Both the position numbers and the translations under genes were made by a program. Below the pieces are notes generated by a model. It was given only the letters and a program-made list of their open reading frames with translations. It ran no database searches and was not told the DNA's origin. A DNA stretch of 64,000 bases from Pictodentalium vernedei (Eukaryota > Mollusca > Scaphopoda > Dentaliida > Dentaliidae). Shown piece after piece: positions 55,620 through 64,000 of this stretch (within the stretch, counting starts at the first letter, position 1; every line of letters begins with the position of its first letter). Where the stretch lies: contig CM062289.1 of the NCBI GenBank assembly GCA_031216915.1, forward strand, positions 389,152,674 to 389,216,673, read 5' to 3'.

Positions 55620-57500
55620 ACAAGAGATTCAGACTGGGGCAAACATTCGGTGGTTGACTCAGAGAGTGCCGCCGCAGTTGCCGGACCCGAGTGTGGCTGT
55701 TATGACGGTTGCCAGTCAAACAGATTGGTATATATACTTATCCATACGGATTCGAAGTGCCAGGGTCTTTGGGTTCCGCAGTCTTTTAGCTATCAGTTTA
55801 ACTTCTGCGGAATAGTGTTTTTTAGGCTTGCTTTATGTCATTGCATGAACATTATTCAGAAACGCATGCCCAAATTCCTGTCCTTTAATTCGACAGTAGT
55901 GGCGTATCTCCGGAACCAGGGAGGCACTCTTTCGTTTCCGTTATTCAATTTAATGGAAAGAATCCGTCTGTTGGTTATAGTACACCAAGTTCAGTTTTGA
56001 TCCGTCATATTCTGGGTCGTCTGATTGTTTTATCGCACTCCCGTTCTCTTACGGGTCACTTGTTGCTGTCAGAATGGACTCTCAACAAACAAGTATTTAA
56101 TCAGATTTGCTATCTATGGGAGCGCCCAATGATGTTTTATTTATGACACAGCTTGCTAATAAATTGCAGACGTATGTGTTGGCTTGTCCAGATCTCTGAG
56201 CTAATACTGTTAACGCTCTATTGATCTATAGGACGGAATGATAGGATACGCGTATCCTCCGGCGCTGTTGTTTTAGCAGGTATTGCTAAGATAAACAACC
56301 ACAATACATTTCTGTTGATAGCATCTCTATCTTCACAGAGATCATGAGTAATTTACTCTCTTGTCTACTGTGGATCTTAACGTGAAATCTCCCTCTATGT
56401 GAGGATCTTTTTTCACTGGGTAAATCGTGTCATCTTTATCACAACCAGCAAGATCGCAACCTTCATGTATTCCGTTGTGTGGTCCGTATTGCATTGTAAG
56501 CACTGTACTGGACGAGCTTTGGACGCGATTTCTTACTATAGGAGATCCTCTTCTTCGCTATTCTATGCGACTAAAGTGGAGGCTCTTCTGTCGTGGTGTA
56601 GGGATCATTATGTTCATATGGTTGATCCCTCCATACTACTCATTGCTACTTTTTAGTATACTTGTTTCACAAGATCTACTGCAGCCTGTTGTTATTTAGG
56701 TTATAGGTTTATGTTACCTCATACCTATGCACTCTACGATAGTTTACAATTGAGTCTTTTGTCTCTTTATCTAAGTCAGTTAGTAACTTTTTGATAAATA
56801 GACTTAGAATCTTTAGATTAAATTCCTATACGGATTTTAACTTCGGTTCTTATTTAGCTAAGTAATCATTTGAGCCTCTGGAAACAGTAGTTTTCAAATT
56901 CTGACCTTTTAGACAGTAATTCTGTTGGTTTCTCTTTTACTGTAGAGTCAGTGAGTTTCATGCACTATCGATGGATGATTTTCACTTTCATAGTTTCGGA
57001 ATCCATACTTCCGTTACTATTTAGGTTGGATTGTTGCATAAGAGTTAGGCTCCTATTATCCGGAACCTATTATTTTAAGGTCCTTCCGTCTTCGTATGGA
57101 CATAGGCCTTTACTCTTTCCGGGTACAGTTTATGTATTTATAAACAGATATCTGTTTATTACAAGGGCGTAAGCTTCTTCTGTCTTTGATGTCTAGTAGA
57201 AGGACGTTTCGCTCCATTTTATTGTTAATGGATTCTATTAACTAGCGTACTGCTTATGGTATATCATTGGCTTAGCAGTTGTGCTTAAGATTTCGGCTCA
57301 TGAAGTAAGAGTTCTTCTACTTCTTGGGCCTACATTAATAGTGTAGCTATTATAGATTTTTGAAGGCTGCTCATTGCGCTCAGCCATCCATTCATGAATT
57401 TTATCTCAGAAATATCGAGTCCATTTCTGGAGGCCTCTATTGTTAGGTCTATTATCTACTGCTCAGAATGTCATTCACTTAACAGTTGCTACTATAGCTA
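55620..57500 (+). pseudogene. DIRS-A3 RNase H and tyrosine-recombinase remnants
   Basis: It follows A2 closely. Broken frames match A4 RNase H, the post-RNase H domain and the recombinase, with the HxxR relic 'gctcatgaagtaagagtt' at about 57296-57314. Confidence 0.6.
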
Positions 57501-58061
57501 GGTAGGCTGTCTGTTTCGGCAGTGTCTCCGTTCGGCTGCCCTCTTCGCTCTGGGCTATTTGACCCAGGGCAAGAAAAAGGGGGGGGGGAGGGTGTTCCCT
57601 TGGGTCACCTGTTTTTACTATGAAAACAAGGGGATACCTCCTCCGGACTTAGTAATTCTGAGCTGTTACTGGGATGGTTGTTTAGTGAGAAGTTTAAGTT
57701 TATAAATTCATTCAAGTCTTAGTTTTTAAAGTATAGCTTTTGAATATTGCATATGTCAACGGACATGATTATGCAATTCTCACACACTTTTAGGAGTATA
57801 AGAGTCTCTATTCTCTAGACTTACTTTATTATTGGCTTACTTTAAAAATTATTAGTATAAGGATTATTGGATATTAATAGAGTACATGGATGTATGAAGC
57901 TCAATTTTTGGAAGGTGTTGTATCTTTCTAATTTATCATAAATAAGAAAGATACATGTAAGGCCTATTACTTCTTTTCCCTACAGGGGATGACTCTATTT
58001 TATTTTATTGAGCGTATTCCATTTTGCTCTATGTCCTTGGCCCTCCAGCCTTTTTACTATT

Positions 58062-58150
58062 CAGCTATGTCTGGGTCATTGGTACAGTATAAAAATGTTA
58101 AAAAATTTATAGTAATTTATATATTTTTTATACTTACCAATGACCCAGAT
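58062..58150 (+). repeat. DIRS-A3 internal complementary region
   Basis: Left-end complement to 58096, right-end complement from 58097, abutting as in A1 and A2. Confidence 0.87.
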
Positions 58151-60479
58151 GGGGATGGCCCTCCCAGGAGTTGGGAACTCTTGCCTCCCCGCTGAGTACA
58201 TAGCGCTTACCAGGCACTGGTTATTAGAATGATAAATGGCGCCAATTTCGGAACGTCCTTGACACTGCGCATGCGCAGTAGGGGCGAAGTGTGGAGGGCC
58301 TTTCAGGACATGTTTTCTTTAGTTTTAGATGCAAATTTTGGGGATTGGGGGGCAAAATTTGTGTTTGGCCCTATATTTTAAGAGTTAGCACCAGCTATGT
58401 CTGGGTCATTGGTAAGTATAAAAAATATATAAATTACTATAAATTTTTTAACTTTTTTCACAGCCTGCTTTAGAAAATTGCGAATCGGAAATTTTTCCCA
58501 ATATATTGAAAATTACGGCAACTCATATGTTTGAGCCGTTTGTCTGCAAAATTGGCTATAATTATCTGAAGTGAAAGTGAAATCCAAAATGCACAATAAT
58601 AAATTTGTGCGTATTTTTGCACATGTTCGATTGGACAAAATTTATGCGTATGGAACTTATTTTTCGATTTGACTGCTACCTGTATACAAGCAAAGGTGTG
58701 CCTTTAATATATAATCAATTTCAGCAATTATCCTACATCTCAAATTCATTTAATCCGCCTGTCAAACGTGTTGCAAATAATCACAACACGGCCATTGACA
58801 GAAATGAGATTGGTCACCAGTTCTTACGTAAGTGGTGACGTTTCACACAAACTTAATGACCTTGCCATTGAGAGTAGAGCACATGCTTTTGTATTTGTAA
58901 ACAAAAGCTGGTGGATTCAGTTTTTGTCTGATATGTCGACTTTCCGGGAGATTTTGGCCCAAATTGACTCCCGGGCAGGAGGGCGGGAGGGGATAGCTAA
59001 TTCCGGGAGAATCCCGGGCATTCCGGGAGAGTTAACATGTCTGATATAACTCAACAATCACTCATTATTTTTATCATAATTATGATCAATTAAAAAGGAA
59101 GAAGGATACGCAATATAAATGTCATGACAAGTAGATATACTTTAACCCTAAGGAGCCTCTGATTCATTTTTAGCTTAACTTGAATGAATCAGAGTCAAGA
59201 TAAGCCATCACCATCACTTATGCTGATGTCTGTCAGTCTGTGGGTCTGTTCACATTTTCTTTAGCACAGGATGTACCCCATACTTCTTGTCCGATCATCA
59301 CAAAATTTCATGCAGGTTCGAGGGCATGTTTAGATGAGAATGTCTCCTTTTGGTCGTGATTTGTCAACCATGATGGCTACGTGAGTATGAAACCCCAAAA
59401 CCTTTAACAGTCTACAGGTTGTATTTAGGAAGGGATTTCATTGTAACCTGGTAGGATGAGCCTGTGTAATGTCTAGATGAGAATGTGGCCTTTTGGTTGC
59501 AATCGATCAACTGTGATGGCTGCGTGGTCCCAAAACTTGAAAACCTTTAGTACAGTCTACAGGTCGTATTTATGAAGTGATTTCATTGTAACTTGATAGG
59601 ATGACTCTGTATAAGGTCTAGATGAAAACCTCTCCTTTTGGTTGCGATTGGTCAACCGTGATGGCTGCGCAATCCCGAAAACTGAACACCTTAAGCACAG
59701 TCTACATCATCCTACCTTACAGTTGTTTACTACAGGCTTGCACTACAGTGGAAGACCCTAACTCGGATAAAATACTCTCTATTTTAATCTTTCCCAAGAG
59801 ATTTGGAAAAGAAAAAGTGGTGTAAAAACACCATGAAAAAATAAGTCAAAACTGGGTCAAGCGCTGCCTTTGCTGCCTTTCTGGAGTCTGATGTCGTCAC
59901 TCTGTTGAACCTACTCGCATCACTAGGGTTCAGAGTCAACAAGGAGAAGTCGGATCTGGTCCCTTCTCCATCATTTTATCATCTGGGATGGACTTCCGTA
60001 CTCAGCTGGATATGTTGGTGGTTTCCCAGGCAAGGGCTGTGGTTTTCTCAGCTTTTTGCCCTGACTCTGACCCAGTCTACGTCCACAACAGCTTGGAGTT
60101 TTCCCCGGCTGATTGGTCTCTGCAGTTCGGTGACAAATCTCATTCCTCTAGGTCGGCTGCATGTCAGACCTCTCCAACACTTTCTGCTCAGTCGTTGGAG
60201 GCCGAATGTCGATCCTTTCTGATGATCTGGTTCTTCAGTTACCGGCGTCTCTTCCTCATCACCTCCCCTGACAGATGTTCAGTGGATTATGCAGGGAGTT
60301 CCAATGGACTTCCCCACGTCTTATCGTGTTCCGACGACAGTCGCCAGCGATCTCGGATGGGGTGTGACGTTGGATCCTCTAGGTCTTTTCTGTGGACGCT
60401 CTTCCTGCCGGTTCCGATTCTGCCTCAGGTTCTAGCCCAGATACGAATCTGCAGTTGTCGAATCCTTACGATCGCACCC

Positions 60480-61740
60480 CTGTCACCTCAGTGGGTGTGG
60501 ATCACTCTGCTCCGCTCTCTGTTAGCGGCGGTTCCGGCAAGTCTCCCTCTATGTCACGACTTTCTTTGCCAAGGTCGCCTGAGGAGGTTTCACGTCAACC
60601 TGACTTCATTGTGCCTTCGCGCATGTCTTTTGTCAAGTCCTGTCTCCTCCATAGTGTTTTTTTTCAAGACAAGCAGTGGAGTTGCTTTTCTTCTTCAAGG
60701 AGGCACTCACTCCACTGGTTCAGCCTCTGCGGCTAAGTGGAAGGTCTTCTGTCGATGGTGTGCGGATCACTCTGTTGCTTCTGTCACTCCTTCGATCACA
60801 CAGATTGCGGAGTTTCTGGTATATGTTTGATTCTGGGGGTGTGCAGCAGTAGGTACAGGTCCATGCTTCGGAAACCTTTTTCGTATGTGGGACAGCATTA
60901 TATCGGCAGTCATCCTTGCCTCTCCAAGCTTGTTCTGCACTTTTCCTTGAAAAGGGCAAGGACTTTGCAGCTTACTCCAAGATGGACTCTTTCTTGGGTG
61001 CTGCTCTGCTTGGAGGGGGGGGGGGAGGGGCATTTGCATTTTTATCCCAGGTGGATATGCGTTTTCTCACATGCAAGACAGTTTTTCTGATGGCTTTTGC
61101 CTCAGCCAGACCTGTTAGTGAGCTTCACTCCCTCTCGGTTGACCCGGCCTTTTTCTGAAGCTCTCCCACAAGTGTTATGCTTACCAGTGATTGCTCCTTT
61201 CTGGCCAAGAATCAGATACCGGAAACTACTCTGCCTCCTATCTGTATCGGGACTCTTCCTTCTGTTGAGGGTTAACATCCTTTGCTCTGTTCATTTGGAA
61301 GGGTAGGATCGATTTTCTGTCTCTTATTCCTGGTCGACAGAAGATCTCTCCCAAATCCATTTCTTGATGGATTTGTCTTGCTATTCATGCAGCTTCCACC
61401 CGTCTAGCGACTTGCGTTTGTATTACCAATCATTTTTCTGCCACGAGGTGCGTGCATTGTCTACCTCTCGGGGCTTATACTAACTCCGTCATGTCATTGG
61501 ATGTTATGCTGACAGCCTACTGGAGAAATGCTACTTTCTCCACTTACCTGCGACAGTTGCAGGAGCAGGCAGAGGACCTTTGTTCTACGGGCCCTTTTTC
61601 TTCTGCTCAGGCTGTTGTCTATCCCAGCCATTCAGCTTCTTACAAGGTCAGTTCCAGCTCCATGCTGTTACTGCCCTTTCTGTCTGTGCATCGCACCTCA
61701 CCATATGCCTCATTTTTCATTGTTTTTTACTAATGTTTGT
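60480..61740 (+). pseudogene. DIRS-B3 tyrosine-recombinase remnant with both catalytic boxes
   Basis: SAAKWKVFCRWCADHSVASV (about 60728) marks the core-binding domain. Box I is seen as FASARPVSELHSLSVDPA at about 61093-61150, and box II as HEVRALSTS at about 61444. The tyrosine region is FSTYLRQLQEQ near 61540-61570. Several frameshifts separate these, and there is a G tract at about 61015-61030. It supplies the segment deleted in B1 and B2 (about 61080-61345). Confidence 0.75.
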
Positions 61741-61834
61741 GATGCTATGGTTAAATAGGCCTAGGGACCTCTTCTTCTGTCCACGGTTCCAGTGCAATTG
61801 GTTATGTGATTCCCTCCATCCTATTCACTATTCA

Positions 61835-61924
61835 GCCTGTAGTAAACAATTGTAAGGTAGGTTGATAAGAAATATAAATTTTATAGTAAATTTCCTTTCT
61901 TATTATACCTACCGCAATTGTTTA
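61835..61924 (+). repeat. DIRS-B3 internal complementary region
   Basis: The left half contains the 'ttgtaaggtaggttgataag' variant, which matches B3's own left terminus ('cctaccttacagttgtt') and not that of B2. Termini and ICR therefore co-vary. Confidence 0.82.
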
Positions 61925-62930
61925 CATGGAGGCCCTCCCGTCTTATTCAGGTAAGAATCCTTCCACCCCGCTGATCACATAACTCCTATATTGGCGGACT
62001 CAAAAGAATGGTTTGATGACTGCCTTGCACTCTGGTTAACGGAAGTTGTGGAATTGTACTAAGAGAAGAGCGTCCCCTACTGGGTGTGCGGCGATGGCCC
62101 TCGACCCAGTTTTGACTCATTTTTTCGGGGTGTTTTTTCACCACTTTTTCTTTCCCAAATCTCTTGGGAAAGATTAAAATAGAGAGTATTTTATCGGAGT
62201 TAGGGTCTTCCACTGTAGTGCAAGCCTGTAGTAAACAATTGCGGTAGGTATAATAAGAAAGGAAATTTACTATAAAATTTATATTTCTGAAGGGACTTCA
62301 TTGTAACTTGGTAGGATGTCTCTATATAATGTCTAGATGAGAACATCTTATTTTGGTCAGGTTCAGTCAACCATGATAGCCAAAGGGGCACATTAACTAG
62401 ATTCCGTTAGCACAGTCTACAGCTTGCATTTTGAAGGGATTTTATAGTAAATTGCTAGGATGACTCGGTATAATATCTTGATGAGAACATCCTATTTTGG
62501 TTGTGATCACTCAGCCATGATGGCCGCACAGGCACATGATCTACTTTTTAGCACAGTCTACAGATCATATTTATGAAGCAATTTCTTTGTAACTTGGAAC
62601 ATGAGGCTATCCTATTTTGGTCACGATTGGTCAGCCGTTTCTGCCGCCTGGTTACATGACCTAGATTCCTTTAGCACTATCTACAGGTTGTTTTTATGAA
62701 GGGATTTCATTGTAACTTGGTAGGATATTTTGGTATGATATCTGGATGATACTGTTCTATTTTGGTCATTATTGATCAGCCGTCACCCCCAGACCATCAC
62801 ATGACTTAGATTCCTTTTGCAATGTCAACAAGTTATATTTATGAAGGGATTTCATTGTATCTTGGTAGTTGGAATGATTTTACTGTAATTTGGTAACTTT
62901 GGCTGACAGACATTAACTGTGAGGGCCACA

Positions 62931-63060
62931 TTAACCCTTTACCCAGCGAATCACCTGCATCCACCCGCGTCATATGCAAATTCAGCAGTTGAAAAAATAT
63001 TATTTTTCAAAAAATTTTAACAAAACCATATCATGTGACCCCTCGTTGGAACAAGCTTAG
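62931..63060. mobile_element. piggyBac-like MITE fragment
   Basis: TTAACCCTTTACCCAGCG lies at 62931 and continues to 'gacccctcgttggaacaagct', the left arm of the family hairpin. It then breaks off at about 63060 with no right end. Confidence 0.6.
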
Positions 63061-63174
63061 TGTGTTGGGGAAATGTCAATTACAGTGGGCACCAGCCCTG
63101 TGAGAACCCCCAAGAAGTGAAGCAGTGCTTGTTTACAGTGGGAAACAAGCTCTGTTTTACTGGTGAAATAGGAC

Positions 63175-63348
63175 TTCACAATGGCAAATCATCACTTCAA
63201 CATGGAGATAAAGTCAAGTCCAACCAATCCTTTATACCAGTTTTGCCCCTTTTAGGTGGAAGTCCTCTAAAAGGGGCAAAATTGGTATAAAGGATTGGTT
63301 GGACTTGACTTTATCTCCATGTTGCAGTCATGATTTGCCATTGTGCAG
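63175..63348. repeat. Long palindrome, about 80-bp arms
   Basis: The arms 63175-63255 and 63267-63348 are complementary with a few mismatches and an 11-nt loop. The sequence is single-copy in this window. No flanking transposon ends were found. Confidence 0.9.
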
Positions 63349-63816
63349 AAATAGGTGAGCTTAAACACCAATAAATAAATTATTAATAGCAGCCACCAAG
63401 ATGTAAAGTAAATTGTGAGTAATTTTTACCAGGTTTTTTAGGAGCTTGAAAAAATTAACCACTAGTTTTTGAAAACCCTAGAAAAGTGCTTGAATTTTGT
63501 TTCTAAAGTTTTGTATAAACCCTGAGTATAGCATATTGGTGCAGTTTTTTCAAGTTGGACTCTCTGATGGTGTTGAAACTTAACAGAAGTGGTTCCTAGT
63601 CAGGTGTTGGTTCCCAGACTTCTCTACTGCCACTGTAAGAGTTATTTGGGTTTATCCTGATGGATTTTGTTTTATTGCATCATGGAGGTGATTAGAAAAG
63701 ATTGGAAAAAGTGCCATTGTTGGATTTGAAGTTTTAAAACATAGTCAGTTGCTAAAGATTATCTTTGAATGAATTAAATGTACTGAGTTCCAATCACAAT
63801 TCATTTTATTTTGTAG
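63349..63816. other. Intron upstream of exon c
   Basis: AT-rich, with no repeat family recognised, ending in 'tcattttattttgtag'. Confidence 0.5.
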
Positions 63817-63879
63817 AGGCATTCTTAGTGAACTTTATTACCTATTAGCAGATTATTATTTCAAGAACTATGAATATAC
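63817..63879 (+). CDS. CABIN1: Host exon, Cabin-1-like protein (exon c)
   Basis: A 63-bp exon between 'ttttgtag' and 'gtaagt'. Its first base completes the codon split by exon b, giving Ala, followed by GILSELYYLLADYYFKNYEY and an outgoing phase of 2. The LYYLLADYYFKN pattern is typical of a TPR helix and is the part that most strongly recalls Cabin-1. The gene must continue beyond the window, and upstream of exon a. The alternative acceptor two bases downstream (at 63819) would break the frame. Confidence 0.72.
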
Positions 63880-64000
63880 GTAAGTAAATACCTACAAATC
63901 AAAATAAATCACTAACATTTAGCACCCTGTGTTTTAGTTGGCACAGAGGAGCCCTTAGATTTTCTGGCCAACCTGACTCAAACATGTTTGAGTATAAAAA

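Larger units (their letters stand above)
51455..58452 (+). mobile_element. DIRS-A copy A3, non-autonomous YR retrotransposon
   Basis: At 6,998 bp it is almost identical in plan to A2. It has ITRs at 51455-51657 and about 58224-58452, an ICR at 58062-58150 and CTGCGCATGCGCAG at 51603-51616 and 58265-58278. Duplicated gag units start at 52792 and 54081. The gag to RNase H deletion junction is at about 55620 and recombinase remnants lie at about 56390-57500. RT is absent. It shares with A2 the extra segment in gag unit 1 and the 80-bp loss in unit 2 (about 54331). Confidence 0.88.
50463..59043. mobile_element. hAT-like non-autonomous element, copy 2 (split by DIRS-A3)
   Basis: The same 13-bp inverted ends as copy 1, CAGACATGTTAAC and GTTAACATGTCTG. 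It is flanked by ATATAAC on both sides (50456-50462 and 59044-59050), an 8-bp duplication with one base lost. Without DIRS-A3 it is about 1,583 bp. DIRS-A3 sits about 992 bp from its left end, against 546 bp for A2 in copy 1. Confidence 0.8.
59705..62286 (+). mobile_element. DIRS-B copy B3, internally deleted
   Basis: A short left ITR remnant (about 59705-59865, first bases degenerate) jumps straight into RT sequence just past the YLDD box. RT/RNase H pieces follow to about 60390, where most of RNase H is missing. The post-RNase H domain and recombinase (about 60390-61740), ICR (61835-61924, junction after 61869) and right ITR (about 62006-62286) complete it. Leader, gag and RT palm are lost. 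It is the only B copy that keeps the recombinase box I region. Confidence 0.82.
59220..62930. repeat. Tandem-like repeat R4, about 120-180-bp units, split by DIRS-B3
   Basis: Units with 'agcacagtctacagg', 'tttatgaagggatttcattg', 'taacttggtaggatga', 'atgtctagatgagaa', 'ccttttggtcg' and 'gtcaaccatgatggc' recur at 59220-59704 and 62287-62930. At least seven are recognisable. Spacing is irregular. DIRS-B3 lies inside one unit. No gene was seen. Confidence 0.75.

Overview
This window is intronic DNA from a large animal genome, probably a marine invertebrate. A mollusc, perhaps a bivalve, is my best guess, from the style of the short repeats (AGCTCACCTG-type ends, TGACCT-rich satellites) and the abundance of DIRS elements. 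The species is not proven. Three short host exons on the + strand, at 25474-25575, 48798-48937 and 63817-63879, have good splice sites and compatible phases. They read as one protein that I recognise, from memory only, as like calcineurin-binding protein Cabin-1. They are separated by introns of about 23.2 kb and 14.9 kb, with at least 25 kb of intron upstream. Almost everything else is transposon.

The dominant elements are tyrosine-recombinase (DIRS-order) retrotransposons of two families, all in the + orientation. DIRS-A has four copies: A1 1327-8230, A2 9060-16062, A3 51455-58452 and A4 27202-45957. DIRS-B has three: B1 about 30424-40626, B2 30966-37187 and B3 about 59705-62286. Both families have inverted terminal repeats (ITRs). 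Both also have an internal complementary region (ICR) near the right end, which is the reverse complement of the right terminus joined to the left terminus. A4 is a decayed but recognisable gag, RT/RNase H and recombinase element. A1-A3 lack RT, are full of stops and share the same lesions, yet sit in unrelated sites. They look like a non-autonomous lineage moved in trans.

Layout. 1-775: tandem repeat. 1262-8403: piggyBac-like MITE split by A1. 8514-17073: hAT-like MITE split by A2. 17712-21740: 5'-truncated Jockey-like LINE on the - strand. 22-25.4 kb: hairpins and MITEs, including a hAT-like MITE (24423-25386) that contains a piggyBac-like MITE and a tRNA-derived SINE. 25.5 kb: first exon. 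25.6-26.7 kb: pogo/Tigger-like and piggyBac-like MITEs. 26.83-46.77 kb: nested stack of repeat R3, then DIRS-A4, then DIRS-B1, then DIRS-B2, plus a second LINE fragment inside the right ITR of A4. 47.3-48.2 kb: microsatellite and a TGACCT-rich satellite. 48.8 kb: second exon. 49.1-50.4 kb: cluster of short hairpins. 50463-59043: second hAT-like MITE split by A3. 59.2-62.9 kb: tandem repeat split by B3. 63.2 kb: long palindrome. 63.8 kb: third exon.

The strongest observations come from natural comparisons inside the window. Two copies of the same hAT-like MITE carry DIRS-A at different points, so each supplies the empty site for the other and shows seamless insertion without target duplication. 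The boundaries found this way agree exactly with those predicted by the ICR. B1 and B2 share a deletion of the recombinase core that B3 lacks, yet B2 inserted into B1. No intact transposase, reverse transcriptase or recombinase gene is present.
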